A stretch of 64,000 nt of DNA from Alphaproteobacteria bacterium (GTDB lineage Bacteria; Pseudomonadota; Alphaproteobacteria; UBA8366): contig JAJFJD010000008.1 of assembly GCA_021774335.1 (NCBI GenBank), forward strand, positions 124,001 through 188,000, read 5' to 3'. The notes below the pieces were generated by a model. The model ran no database searches. It saw nothing but the letters and a program-made list of their open reading frames with translations, and was not told where the DNA came from. Positions within the stretch are counted from its first letter, which is position 1; every line of letters starts with the position of its first letter. The position numbers were made by a program, and so were the translations under genes. Below, piece after piece: positions 42,792 to 51,865 of this stretch.

Positions 42792-43352
42792 ATGGACGTC
42801 GCGGAACTCGTCGCACGGTTTTCAACAGCAGCCGCGGACGACTACCCGCACAAGGCGGCGGTTGCGGTCATCAACGAACTCAAGGATGACTTGGACGGAG
42901 TCGCGGATGCGATGTCCTATCTCACCGGCAGCGGCGGCAACGCGTTGCAGGCGTTCTACCGCGCACAGAACCTCAGCCTTCTCAAGGTCCGGTTCCCGGA
43001 TGGCCGCCGCACGCCGCCGCACGACCACGGCACCTGGGCGGCGATCCTCGTGCTGTCGGGATCGGAGAAGAATTCGCTCTATAAGCGCAACGACGACGGG
43101 TCACTGACCTACGAGCGGTCGGTCGATCTCGCACAGGGTGACGTGATCTTCATGCCGGCGGGCGCGGTCCATGTGGCCGAATGCACCAGCGACCAGCCCG
43201 CCATCGGGTTGCATGTCTACGGCGGCAACGTGTTGGGCCTGGAGCGGAAGATGTGGGATCCGGATACGCTCGAAGAGCAGGAATTGGACTGGTCGAAATA
43301 CGAAGGCCTCGCCCAGCGTGCCTCGGCGGCGGATAAGGCGCCGTTGAGCTGA
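42792..43352 (+). CDS. Cysteine-dioxygenase-like cupin (thiol dioxygenase family)
   Basis: 186 residues of a double-stranded beta-helix protein. The iron motif PPHDHGTWAA (two His plus the extended Trp) and the third His in GAVHVAECTSDQP are the CDO type I / 3-mercaptopropionate dioxygenase pattern, and IGLHVYGGNVLG is the typical last strand. It would oxidise a small thiol to a sulfinate using non-haem iron. It sits near two TauD-like enzymes and a TauE-like permease lies elsewhere in the window, so a role in organosulfur catabolism is plausible but unproved. Ribosome-binding site GGAGCCAGGAT precedes the ATG. Confidence 0.8.
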   Translation: MDVAELVARFSTAAADDYPHKAAVAVINELKDDLDGVADAMSYLTGSGGNALQAFYRAQNLSLLKVRFPDGRRTPPHDHGTWAAILVLSGSEKNSLYKRNDDGSLTYERSVDLAQGDVIFMPAGAVHVAECTSDQPAIGLHVYGGNVLGLERKMWDPDTLEEQELDWSKYEGLAQRASAADKAPLS

Positions 43353-43368
43353 CGGTCCAGCGACGGCG

Positions 43369-44694
43369 TCAGTAGTAGCTTTTCAGCACGTCGTCGATGA
43401 TGCGTTCCAGGTCCAGGATCGTGTTGCAGGTCTTGGCCACGTGGCAGAAGGTGCGGTAGCGGTGCATCTCGGAATCGCCGCTGCCCCAGAATGTCTCCGG
43501 CTCCGGGTTTAGCCAGATTACCGCCTTCGCCCGGTTGTGCAGGCCGCGCATCAGATCGAGGCGCGGATCGGTGTTGTTGGTGCGGCCGTCGCCGAGAATG
43601 ATGACCGTGGTTTGCCGGTCCACGGTGTCCGCATACGCGTCGTCGAAATCGGCAAAAGCCTGGCCGTAGTCGGTCGGCCGGAAGCCGATCTTCTCCAGGA
43701 TCTCGGGGATTGCGTCCTCGACCGACCGCTCCTCCAGGATTTCGCTGATGTCGCTGAGGCTGGCCGAAAAGGCATAGGACTTCAGCGTGGCGATCACCTC
43801 GTTCAGCGAGTAGAGGAACAGCAGTAGGAACCGCGCCGTCGCGGCGACCGACTGCGAGACGTCGCAGATGACGACAATCTTAGGCCGTTCGATCTTGGTC
43901 TGCTTCCACACCGTCTCAAAGGGAATGCCGTCATACGCCATGTTCCGCCGCAGCGTGCGCCGCACGTCCAGCACGCCGCGCTTGGTATGTTTGCGCCGGC
44001 GGTTGTAGCGGGTTGCGAGGCGCTTCGCCAATCGCTTCACGATGCGGTGCATGGTCTCGAAGTCGCGGCGCTCGACCACGGATAACGCGCGTTCCTCGAG
44101 GATTTCCTCATGCAGTTTGGCGCTGGCGGGCCGGGCGTAGAGTTCATACTGCCGGGAGATGAACTGCCGTGCCTGGTCGAACAGATAGTCGCGCGCCTGT
44201 TCGAGTGCGGCTGCGGTTGCCGCAGCCCCTGGCGCGTCCGATTGGCGCAGTTCGAACATTCGGCCCTGCATTTCACGCAGTCCCATGCCGTCGAGGATGC
44301 GCCGGACCATCAGTCCGCGCTGTGTCATGTATCGAATATTCGTGACCCCGGCCTCGGCGGCGGCTTGTTCCATCGCGTGGGCGAGGTCGTTCTCGGTACC
44401 ATGGAGCACGAGCTGCGCCAGCGGTTGGTCGGCAAGCAGATCGTCGTCGGCGTCGTCGAGGGACGGCGGGACATCGAACTCGTCGCGGCTGAAGAAGGCA
44501 TCGAAACAGCGTTCGAACCGTTCTGTCTCGCCCTCGGTCTTGGCCAGTGCCACGCAGAGCGCATCCCGCATCAACCGCCGGTCACCATATCCAACCGTCT
44601 CAAGCGTCCGGTGCGCGTCGATCGCCTCGGCGGGCGTCACATTGACGTCGGCCGAGCGCAGCGCATGGAAGAACTGTTCGAGGATCTGCTGCAT
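43369..44694 (-). CDS. VWA domain protein, CoxE-like partner of MoxR
   Basis: 441 residues. A helical N-terminal region (about 1-240; DVNVTPAEAIDAHRTLETVG) is followed by a von Willebrand A domain with the MIDAS start VVICDVSQSV (DxSxS, about 270-280) and ILGDGRTNNTDPR late in the fold. These proteins work with MoxR AAA ATPases to insert or mature metal or cofactor centres in partner enzymes (as CoxD/CoxE for CO dehydrogenase). It follows the MoxR gene by 7 bp and is the last gene of a five-gene run that begins with a 3-hydroxyisobutyrate-dehydrogenase-like gene. Confidence 0.92.
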   Translation of the reverse strand: MQQILEQFFHALRSADVNVTPAEAIDAHRTLETVGYGDRRLMRDALCVALAKTEGETERFERCFDAFFSRDEFDVPPSLDDADDDLLADQPLAQLVLHGTENDLAHAMEQAAAEAGVTNIRYMTQRGLMVRRILDGMGLREMQGRMFELRQSDAPGAAATAAALEQARDYLFDQARQFISRQYELYARPASAKLHEEILEERALSVVERRDFETMHRIVKRLAKRLATRYNRRRKHTKRGVLDVRRTLRRNMAYDGIPFETVWKQTKIERPKIVVICDVSQSVAATARFLLLFLYSLNEVIATLKSYAFSASLSDISEILEERSVEDAIPEILEKIGFRPTDYGQAFADFDDAYADTVDRQTTVIILGDGRTNNTDPRLDLMRGLHNRAKAVIWLNPEPETFWGSGDSEMHRYRTFCHVAKTCNTILDLERIIDDVLKSYY

Positions 44695-44701
44695 CGGCGC
44701 G

Positions 44702-45658
44702 TTATTCCCGCGTTGCCTTGCGGGTGATCTCCGGGATGCTGCGGCGCACGGCGGCGAAGTCTTGCTCGAATTTCAGCAGCACGTTCAATGTGTCGCGCAC
44801 CATGTCCACATTCAGCGATTCCGCATGCAGCAGCATCAGGACACGCGCCCAATCGATCGTTTCGGAGATCGACGGAAACTTCTTCAGTTCCTCCTCGCGT
44901 AGCAACTGCACGAAGGCGACAAGCTGACGCTTCAGCTTTTCGTCGATGTCGGGGACGCGGGCGGCGACGATGCGCTGTTCCAGTTTGGCATCCGGCAACG
45001 GAATGAACAGGTGCAGGCAGCGCCGCTTCAGCGCATCGCCCATCTCGCGCATGTTGTTCGACGTCAGGAAGACCAGCGGCGGCTTCGTGGCTTTGATCGT
45101 GCCAATCTCCGGGATCGAGACCTGGAAGTCCGATAGTACTTCGAGCAGAAAGGCTTCGAATTCTTCGTCCGACTTGTCGATTTCGTCGATCAGCAGGACC
45201 GCGCCATGCTCCTGGCGCAGTGCTTTCAACAGAGGACGCGGTTCGAGGAATTGTTCCGAGAAGAACAGGTCGCTGAAACCGTGCAGCCGACCCATCGCAT
45301 CGTCGAGGGTCTTCGTGCCGGCCAGCGTTTCGCCCATCTTGTCCTTCAGGATCTGGGTATAGAGAAGTTGCTTGCCGTATTTCCACTCGTAGAGCGCTTT
45401 GGACTCGTCCAGACCCTCGTAGCACTGCATCCGGATCAGCGGCAGGCCGAGCCACCGTGCTGCGGACACGGCGAGTTCGGTTTTGCCCACGCCCGCCGAC
45501 CCTTCGACCAGGATCGGTTTGCACAGGTTTTGGGCGATGAAGATGGCCGTGGCGATACGGCGCGAGGCGATATAGCCGATGTCGCCGAGCCCGTCGATGA
45601 TCTCTTCGACGGACGCGATGTTCTCGCCGACGGCGGGTTTCGGGGTCGTGTCGTTCAT
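44702..45658 (-). CDS. MoxR-family AAA+ ATPase
   Basis: 318 residues: Walker A VEGSAGVGKTELAVSAA (about 50-66), Walker B AVLLIDEIDKSDEEF, sensor VFLTSNNMREMGDAL, and an arginine-finger region KRRCLHLFIPLPD. The N-terminal VEEIIDGLGDIGYIASRRIA is typical of the CoxD/MoxR branch. It acts as a chaperone-like ATPase with the VWA protein encoded next. Its start overlaps the acyl-CoA dehydrogenase stop by 4 bp, tying it to that enzyme. The PepA, TauD and Cox structural genes are not in the run, so the client is unknown. Confidence 0.94.
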   Translation of the reverse strand: MNDTTPKPAVGENIASVEEIIDGLGDIGYIASRRIATAIFIAQNLCKPILVEGSAGVGKTELAVSAARWLGLPLIRMQCYEGLDESKALYEWKYGKQLLYTQILKDKMGETLAGTKTLDDAMGRLHGFSDLFFSEQFLEPRPLLKALRQEHGAVLLIDEIDKSDEEFEAFLLEVLSDFQVSIPEIGTIKATKPPLVFLTSNNMREMGDALKRRCLHLFIPLPDAKLEQRIVAARVPDIDEKLKRQLVAFVQLLREEELKKFPSISETIDWARVLMLLHAESLNVDMVRDTLNVLLKFEQDFAAVRRSIPEITRKATRE

Positions 45659-46833
45659 GCTTTTTCTTCTTCTGTGTCAGGGAGGAGCGCGCGGGCCCGT
45701 TGGCGCGCGCGGATTTCATGGGCGGACCGGGCGATGCCGAGGCCCTTTTCCAGATCGCGGGTTTCATCAGCGAGCATCGGCGGAAGGACGAGGCCGTGTG
45801 CATCGATCAGCGCGCGGACCCGTTCTTGTGACCGCCCGGCCCAATCGCGGGCCGCGGCGGCCATGGCGCTGACCGCGTCTGCATTGGTGTCGGCATCGAG
45901 GTCGAGCAGTTCCGCGGCACGGTAGGCGATGGCGAACAGTCCGTCCGGCACGGCGGCGAGGCGGCCGAATTCGGCAAGCTGATCGTCGTCCATCGCGGTG
46001 TTTCCGATCGCCTGCCCAAGGGCGGCCAGTTGATGGCGCATCGCGCCGGCGATCGATGCTACGAACAGGGCGTCCTCGGTCCGCCGCATCGGCAGCGAGA
46101 TCGTCTCGAACGCGCAGCCTTCCTGGCCCAGCAGATTGGCGGCGGAGACCCGCACATCGGTCAGGCGCAAGCCGCAATGCGGCGCCGGGCGCATAAAGTC
46201 GATTTTGACGCCGTCGGTCAGTTCCAGTCCGGGCGTATCGCGCGGCACGATCAAGGCGGAGAACCGCTTGCGGCCGTTCTCGATGCCCGTGATGGCCAGG
46301 ACCATGAAGAAATCGGCGATCGGCCCGTTGCTCAGATAGGCTTTCTCACCGTTCAGGACGAAGTCGTCACTGTCACGTGTCGCGGTGCTCGACAGGTATT
46401 TCGGGTGTGCGCCGGCCTTCGGTTCGGAAATGGCGAGGCAGGGTGTGAGTGTCCCGGCGGCCAGTCCCGGGAGATAGCGTTGCCGTTGTTCCTCGGTCCC
46501 ATGCAGGAGGATCTGTTGCCGCGCGTTGAGCTGCCGGCCGAGCCACGGGTTCACCACGCCGCGTATGCCGCAGGCGGCCGCCATCGCCTCGGCCGCGACC
46601 GCCAGCGACCGCAGATCGCCGCCGTCGCCGCCGTATTCTTCCGGCAGGCCGATGCGCGCCAACCCGGCATCCCCGATGGCCTGCCAGAGGTCGGCGGGGA
46701 TCACCGTATGCGCCCGCAAATCGCCGCGCGGCACGATCTCGCGCAAGGCGAATTCCTCGACCCGCGCCGCGAGCGAGGCGGAATCGGGAACAGGCTGGAT
46801 CGCGGGGGCGGGGCTCATGCTGCGCAAGGTCAT
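45655..46833 (-). CDS. Acyl-CoA dehydrogenase-like flavoprotein
   Basis: 392 residues from the ATG at 46833 (earlier starts would run into the upstream PrpD coding region). N-terminal helical domain with GLARIGLPEEYGGDGGDLR, middle beta domain with LAISEPKAGAHPKY and FVLNGEKAYLSNGPIADFFM, then the C-terminal helix bundle (RRTEDALFVASIAGAMRHQL). It should oxidise an acyl-CoA using FAD and pass electrons to ETF. The C-terminus lacks the usual YEGT motif with the catalytic Glu of short-chain enzymes, so activity or substrate may differ. Both neighbours (PrpD upstream, MoxR downstream) are on the same strand. Confidence 0.88.
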   Translation of the reverse strand: MTLRSMSPAPAIQPVPDSASLAARVEEFALREIVPRGDLRAHTVIPADLWQAIGDAGLARIGLPEEYGGDGGDLRSLAVAAEAMAAACGIRGVVNPWLGRQLNARQQILLHGTEEQRQRYLPGLAAGTLTPCLAISEPKAGAHPKYLSSTATRDSDDFVLNGEKAYLSNGPIADFFMVLAITGIENGRKRFSALIVPRDTPGLELTDGVKIDFMRPAPHCGLRLTDVRVSAANLLGQEGCAFETISLPMRRTEDALFVASIAGAMRHQLAALGQAIGNTAMDDDQLAEFGRLAAVPDGLFAIAYRAAELLDLDADTNADAVSAMAAAARDWAGRSQERVRALIDAHGLVLPPMLADETRDLEKGLGIARSAHEIRARQRARALLPDTEEEKA

Positions 46834-46901
46834 CCGGCGGTTGGAAAGCCCGAATATCGCGCGTTTCGGCGGATGTGTCACATTGTGTCGGCTGCGTCTG
46901 G

Positions 46902-48323
46902 CTACCCGCGGGCAGAGAGCGCCGCCGTCAGCGCACGCACGTCGTCCATGGCCTCGAAATCCCGGACCAACGCGACGATTTGGGCGGCCTTGTCCTTGGG
47001 CCAATTGGCGAATTCGGCGCATTCCTCGAACTTTTCCGCGACTTCGTCATAGGTCATTGGGTCCTGGGGACTGCCCTTCGGGTAGTCGACCCGGCCGGAG
47101 ACGGTGCTGCCGTCGACGAGGTCGATTTCGATCAAGGTGGTCGTGTTGGTGTAGCCTTCCTCGATCGTGTCGAAGGCGGCGAAATCGATATTGTCCATCA
47201 TCGCCTGGATTTCCGGGTCCTGGACGACCGCATCGGTGAATTCGGCGAGGCCGGCGCGGCCCCGGACCAGGATCGCGGCGGCGTTGAAGGGCAGGCTGAA
47301 CTTCGCCTCAAGCCACGTTTTCGGATTGTCGTGCAGCAGCGTGTTGACCACATTCGAATTCGTGCGCAGTCGGACGGCTTGTACCTGATCCGCTGCCACA
47401 CGGCCCTCGCGCATCCAGGTTCGAAGCAGGGTCATCGCTGCGTGGTTCAATGCGCCGCTCGGGTGCGGCTTGATCCAGACGCCCGGGTCCTCGAAGGCCC
47501 AGGGGCCGCCCAGGCGATCCATGACCTGAACCGGGTCGAAGCCGCCGCCGCCCGCGGCGAAGAATCCGCGCGGCGCTTCCAGCGCGTTCTGTGCGGCGGT
47601 GAAGCCGCGCGTCGCCAATTCCGCCGACACCGTCCCGCCTTCCGCCGCATGACCGGAATGATAAGGCTTGGTCATGGTGCCGAAATTCTCTCGGATGCCG
47701 CTCGAGTGGCTGGCCGCGAGGCCAAGTGCGGTCAGTACCGTCTCGTGTGAGGCGTCGAGCAACCGGCTGGCGGCCGCCGCCGCGCCGAAGACGTTCACGG
47801 TCCCCGATGCATGATACCCCCCGGCGTAGTGCCGGTTGTCGATGGCATGGTTGATCCGGCAGCCGACCTCCACGCCGACATGGAACGCTTCGAGCACGGC
47901 GCGGCCGGAGCGGCCGGACGGCTCCGCCACGGCCAACGCTGCCGATATCACTGGGCCCGTTGCGTGCAGGCCGCCGTTGCGGTCTGCGAGGTGCTGCGGG
48001 CAGGTGTCGTCGTAGTCATGCGCGTGGATGGCACTACCATTGGCAAGTGCTGCGAATTGTGGCGCGGTCACAAGGTTCGTACCGAAGATATGGGACTGCC
48101 CGTCGCAATTCAGGGCGGCGATGTGGTCGTTGATGATGGAGCTGCCGGGCGTCGTGGCGCCGGCGAGGGACAGGCCGAGCGCATCGAGTATATGACCTTT
48201 CGCCAGGTCTCGGACCGCCGCGGGAATATCATCATACTGCGTATCGCGGATGAACCGTGCGAGATGGTCCGTGACGGCGGGCGGTGAAGCGGTGTCGGAT
48301 GGTGATGTCATCGTATTGTCCAT
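46902..48323 (-). CDS. MmgE/PrpD family protein (third of three)
   Basis: 473 residues: GHILDALGLSLAGATTPGSS, GSAIHAHDYDDTCPQH (the HxHDYDD active-site loop), GCRINHAIDNRHYAGGYHAS, FGTMTKPYHSGHAAEGGTVS and a C-terminal lid domain with NYPKG-like turns. It is a 2-methylcitrate-dehydratase-type enzyme. It is probably co-transcribed with a 3-hydroxyisobutyrate-dehydrogenase-like gene (50 bp upstream) and an acyl-CoA dehydrogenase gene (68 bp downstream), pointing to branched-chain or methylated-acid catabolism. The start could be the ATG at 48323 or 48311; neither has a strong ribosome-binding site. Confidence 0.92.
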   Translation of the reverse strand: MDNTMTSPSDTASPPAVTDHLARFIRDTQYDDIPAAVRDLAKGHILDALGLSLAGATTPGSSIINDHIAALNCDGQSHIFGTNLVTAPQFAALANGSAIHAHDYDDTCPQHLADRNGGLHATGPVISAALAVAEPSGRSGRAVLEAFHVGVEVGCRINHAIDNRHYAGGYHASGTVNVFGAAAAASRLLDASHETVLTALGLAASHSSGIRENFGTMTKPYHSGHAAEGGTVSAELATRGFTAAQNALEAPRGFFAAGGGGFDPVQVMDRLGGPWAFEDPGVWIKPHPSGALNHAAMTLLRTWMREGRVAADQVQAVRLRTNSNVVNTLLHDNPKTWLEAKFSLPFNAAAILVRGRAGLAEFTDAVVQDPEIQAMMDNIDFAAFDTIEEGYTNTTTLIEIDLVDGSTVSGRVDYPKGSPQDPMTYDEVAEKFEECAEFANWPKDKAAQIVALVRDFEAMDDVRALTAALSARG

Positions 48324-48373
48324 GTTTTTCGAGGTGTCGGCGCATCTCGTGCCTGGCGGCGTATTGATCTTGG

Positions 48374-49270
48374 TCAGTCGCGCGTTTTCGGTAGTTCGTA
48401 ATTCGCATTTCGCTCGATCAGTTTGACGATCTCGCTATGGTCACTGTCGCGCATGCCCATGGCGAGTGCCTGTTGCAGCGCTTGATAGGTTGCGCTGGCC
48501 ACGATTTGCGGCACTTCCAGCCGTTCCGCTTCCTGCTGCCAGAGATGCGAATCTTTTTCGGTGACGTGCATCGGCGCTTCCATTGCAAAACTCCGGCTCA
48601 TCACGAATTTTGGGATCTTGGTCAGCGTTGCGCTGTTTTGGCCGGTGCCCGAGTTGAAGACCGCCAGCGCCTTTTCCGGATCAACCCCGCCCTTCGCGGC
48701 CATGACCAAGGCTTCTAGACCGATCAGCAGGTTCGTGGACGACATGACGTTGTTGCAGATCTTGGTGAGTTGCGCCTGACCGACCTTTTCACCGACATGA
48801 TGGATATCCCGCGCGAAGGCCTTCAACATCGGCTCCACCTGTTCGAACACTGCACGCGGGCCCGAGGTGATGACCGTCATGTCGGCTTCCTTGGCCCGAG
48901 CCACGCCCCCGGTGATCGGGGAATCGAGAACGGCGATGCCGGATTTCCCCAGCGTCGCTTCGACTTCGGCCACGGCGTCGGTGCCCATCGTTCCGAGGTT
49001 CACGAAAATCTTGATCTGTTTCCCGTGGATGGCGCCGTCTTCTCCCGACGCGACGGCGTGAAAACTGTCGATACTCGGCAGGCACGCGAAGACGACATCG
49101 GACGCGTCGGCGACCTCGACCGGTGAATTGACGATCCGGGCTTGTTTCTCCGCCAGCGGCTTTGTCGCGTCGCGGTCGATGTCATAGGCGACCAGTGATT
49201 TTTCCTGATCGAGCAGACTGGATGCGAGCGGCAGTCCCATGCTGCCCGTTCCAATAAATCCCGCTTTCAT
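48374..49270 (-). CDS. 3-hydroxyisobutyrate-dehydrogenase-family NAD(P) oxidoreductase
   Basis: 298 residues from the ATG at 49270 (AGGGAG at 7-nt spacing; the frame from 49345 would add 25 residues before the nucleotide-binding strand). AGFIGTGSMGLPLASSLL is the Rossmann motif, DSPITGGVARAKEADMTVI the substrate loop, and GQAQLTKICNNVM carries the catalytic Lys. It belongs with HIBADH, tartronate-semialdehyde reductase and glyoxylate reductase types, so it reduces or oxidises a beta-hydroxyacid. First gene of the leftward five-gene run. Confidence 0.93.
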   Translation of the reverse strand: MKAGFIGTGSMGLPLASSLLDQEKSLVAYDIDRDATKPLAEKQARIVNSPVEVADASDVVFACLPSIDSFHAVASGEDGAIHGKQIKIFVNLGTMGTDAVAEVEATLGKSGIAVLDSPITGGVARAKEADMTVITSGPRAVFEQVEPMLKAFARDIHHVGEKVGQAQLTKICNNVMSSTNLLIGLEALVMAAKGGVDPEKALAVFNSGTGQNSATLTKIPKFVMSRSFAMEAPMHVTEKDSHLWQQEAERLEVPQIVASATYQALQQALAMGMRDSDHSEIVKLIERNANYELPKTRD

Positions 49271-49476
49271 GGTTATGCTCCCTTGTCGAAGAACGGCGAC
49301 CCGAACCGGGGCGCGTTGTGCCGTTTCTGTTGTGCCCGTCATCATAGGACGAACGCCGCCCAGAGCGCCAAAGCGGCCCTGCCGCGGTTTGTCATGTGGA
49401 TGCCGAAGGCGCTATTGCAGGCGAATTTTCTATGGTAAGTAGCGCCGAACCGACACGATCGAGGGTGAAATCCGTG

Positions 49477-49893
49477 ATGCGAACGACGTTGATTTTGGCG
49501 GTCGCCGTTCTGGTCCTTTCCGGATGTGCGTCGCCGGAACCGGTACTGTATCCGAACCGTCATTTGTCGAATGTCGGGCAGGCTTCTGCCGATCGCGATA
49601 TCGCGAGCTGCATCGCGATGGCCGAAAACCATGGCGCGTCGTCGAAGGACGGGGCGGCGGGTGATGTTGCCGGCAGCACGGCGGTCGGTGGCGGCGTCGG
49701 CGCGGCCGTGGGTGTGGTCGGCGGTGCGATCGTTGGGTCAGCCGGGCGAGGGGCGGCCGTCGGCGCCGCGACGGGCGCTACGGCAGGATTGATCCGGGGG
49801 CTGTTCAAGACCCAGAAGCCCAGCCCGGTTCACAAGAAATTCGTCAATAAATGCCTGCGGGATCGCGGTTACGAGCCGATCGGCTGGAAGTAG
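49477..49893 (+). CDS. Glycine-zipper outer-membrane-type lipoprotein
   Basis: 138 residues: signal peptide with lipobox VLSGC (Cys at about 17), then a small domain with one Cys, then a glycine-zipper helix pair (STAVGGGVGAAVGVVGGAIV and GAAVGAATGATAGLIRGLF), and a C-terminal tail with KKFVNKCLRDRGYEPIGWK, an ending shared by many small exported proteins of this kind. The zipper suggests membrane insertion or oligomerisation. The ATG at 49477 is chosen because GAGGGTG lies just upstream; the longer frame from 49396 would bury the signal peptide. Function unknown. Confidence 0.85.
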   Translation: MRTTLILAVAVLVLSGCASPEPVLYPNRHLSNVGQASADRDIASCIAMAENHGASSKDGAAGDVAGSTAVGGGVGAAVGVVGGAIVGSAGRGAAVGAATGATAGLIRGLFKTQKPSPVHKKFVNKCLRDRGYEPIGWK

Positions 49894-49921
49894 GCGGAAT
49901 CGATCCGCCTTCCGGCTCGCG

Positions 49922-51703
49922 TTATTGGGAAGCTTTCTCGACAAAATAGGCCTCGACCCGGGAGATCAAATCCTCCTGGCCGGCGCGCCGGTAGGGGAAT
50001 TTGTTGAGATCAGCCTCGGTGATTGCCATCGCGGCGTTGACCTCGAAGATGATGACTTGCCCGTCCTTCCTGCGTCCGAAATCGATGCCGTAGATATCCA
50101 GTTCGGTGTTGTCCTTGATTTCCTTGAATAGGACTTCAGGCGGCGTGCCGAGAACCGATTCAGGCTCGGTGATGTATTCCATTTCTTCGCGGTCGAACCC
50201 AAGACCGTACCAATCCAGCGTATCGCGTCCGTGGCCGTGGACGTTCCATTCCCCCGCGGCATGCATGTTATCGGGTGCAAGCTGTCCCCCGAAACTGGCG
50301 CATCGGTAGCGCCGGAACAGGCCATCCTCGGAAACGCAATCGTGATACTCGATCGCATAGAATTCCGTATAGACGTTTTTGATGAGTTCCTGCTCAAGGC
50401 CGCGTTCATCGCGTATCAGCGTCGCGCCGATGCCAAGCTGCGTATCGAGCGGGCGCAGGATGAGGGGAAGGGACAGCTCATCCAGAATGCGGGCCCGGGT
50501 CGCCGAGACGTCGGCCGCGTGCGCAACATGGATCGTGCGCGGGAAGATGAAACGCTCGGCGTTCGCAAACTTTTGCGCATTTTCCACGCGGGTCGACTGT
50601 GCAACCGCGTGAGGTGGATTGATTAGCGGCACCGGTAATTCCGCCACGATGCGCTCGAACCGTTCGACTTGGCCACGCATCACGATTCGTTCGTGAACCG
50701 GGCGGTTGTTGATCGCGAGGTCGAATTGCCCCAGGTCGACGACGTCGCCAAGCGCGTCGATGGTATCGGTCATGACATGTGTGTACGCAATGCGCTCGGT
50801 CGGTAGGAAGGCGGGGTAGTTGCCAGGTGCGTAGTTGACGCCCTTGCGTCCGATTTCGGTGAAACAATCCTGGCCGAGCGCTTCGAGAACCAACACCCGC
50901 AGGATGGGTTCGCCGGTACTGCGCTCCAGGCTCGGGAAGCGCTTGATGCAGGCGCGCGTTACTTCCCTGGCATGGAGAGGATCACCGGTGTGATAGCTTG
51001 CGGCGGCCAGCGCCTGATAATGCTTCATCTTGGTCGGGTCCGCCGACAATGCGGCGGCAAAGGCTTGGCGGGCCGCCGGAAACTTGCCCATGCGATACAG
51101 CAAGCGGCCTCCGATGTAGGTCTGCTCGACCTGCGGGCCGGTGCCGAGGTTGGCGGCGGTTCGGATTTCCGCAGCCGCCGCATCGAATTGCCTGGTTTCG
51201 GTCAGGGCGTCGGCGAGGGCGATCCGCGTGTCGGCGCGGTTGGGTTGGGCCGCCACCGCAGCCTTGAAATCGTCGGCTGCGTCGGCGAAGCGGTCGAGTG
51301 TGATGTACAACAAGCCGCGGTTGCGCCGTGCGAAAAAATAGTCCGGCGCAAATTTAATGGCCGCATCGAACTTGGCCATTGCGCCGTCGTGGTCACCGAG
51401 CTGCATCAAGGCGGATCCGAGATTGCAAAGTGCACGTACGTTGTGGGGCAAGTGCTCCAGCGCAGCCTCGGCGCGTTTGCGGGCAAGCGGAAAATCCCGG
51501 CTCTGCATCGCAATTGCGAAATTAAGGTTATGGGCGTCGGCGTCCTCTGGGGATTCAAGAATAGCGCCGCCCAACAAGGATTCGGCCTCTGCGATCCGGC
51601 CATTCTTGGCGGCATCAACGGCTTGGACCAGCGTTGTATTTGGGCGTGGCTCGCTCAACGGCGACTCTTTCCTATCAATGCATTCAGACAATAGTACCGC
51701 CAT
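49922..51703 (-). CDS. TPR protein fused to an ATP-grasp-like domain
   Basis: 593 residues. Residues about 25-260 are five or six tetratricopeptide repeats (for example HNVRALCNLGSALMQLGDHD and FFARRNRGLLYITLDRFADA). From about 290 a second region (LRVLVLEALGQDCFTEIG onward) has an ATP-grasp profile: PLINPPHAVAQSTRVENAQK, PLILRPLDTQLGIGATLI, TEFYAIEYHDC and the Mg-binding end YGIDFGRRKDGQVIIFEVNA. Such ligases join a carboxylate to an amine or thiol. The TPR half may present a peptide or protein substrate. It stands alone, convergent with the glycine-zipper lipoprotein. I do not know a characterised member. Confidence 0.85.
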   Translation of the reverse strand: MAVLLSECIDRKESPLSEPRPNTTLVQAVDAAKNGRIAEAESLLGGAILESPEDADAHNLNFAIAMQSRDFPLARKRAEAALEHLPHNVRALCNLGSALMQLGDHDGAMAKFDAAIKFAPDYFFARRNRGLLYITLDRFADAADDFKAAVAAQPNRADTRIALADALTETRQFDAAAAEIRTAANLGTGPQVEQTYIGGRLLYRMGKFPAARQAFAAALSADPTKMKHYQALAAASYHTGDPLHAREVTRACIKRFPSLERSTGEPILRVLVLEALGQDCFTEIGRKGVNYAPGNYPAFLPTERIAYTHVMTDTIDALGDVVDLGQFDLAINNRPVHERIVMRGQVERFERIVAELPVPLINPPHAVAQSTRVENAQKFANAERFIFPRTIHVAHAADVSATRARILDELSLPLILRPLDTQLGIGATLIRDERGLEQELIKNVYTEFYAIEYHDCVSEDGLFRRYRCASFGGQLAPDNMHAAGEWNVHGHGRDTLDWYGLGFDREEMEYITEPESVLGTPPEVLFKEIKDNTELDIYGIDFGRRKDGQVIIFEVNAAMAITEADLNKFPYRRAGQEDLISRVEAYFVEKASQ

Positions 51704-51865
51704 CGGAAGCCGGCTTCCGAATCATCCTTGTGGACATCCCTTTTGGGGAGTGCTTGTGGCACTCCGTTGCTGAATCTGGGGACCGCGGCTACCGTGTTCG
51801 GTATACTCCATGACCCTGCCAGGGGCCTTCTGGTGACCACTCCCTCACAATGATCGGACGACGCC

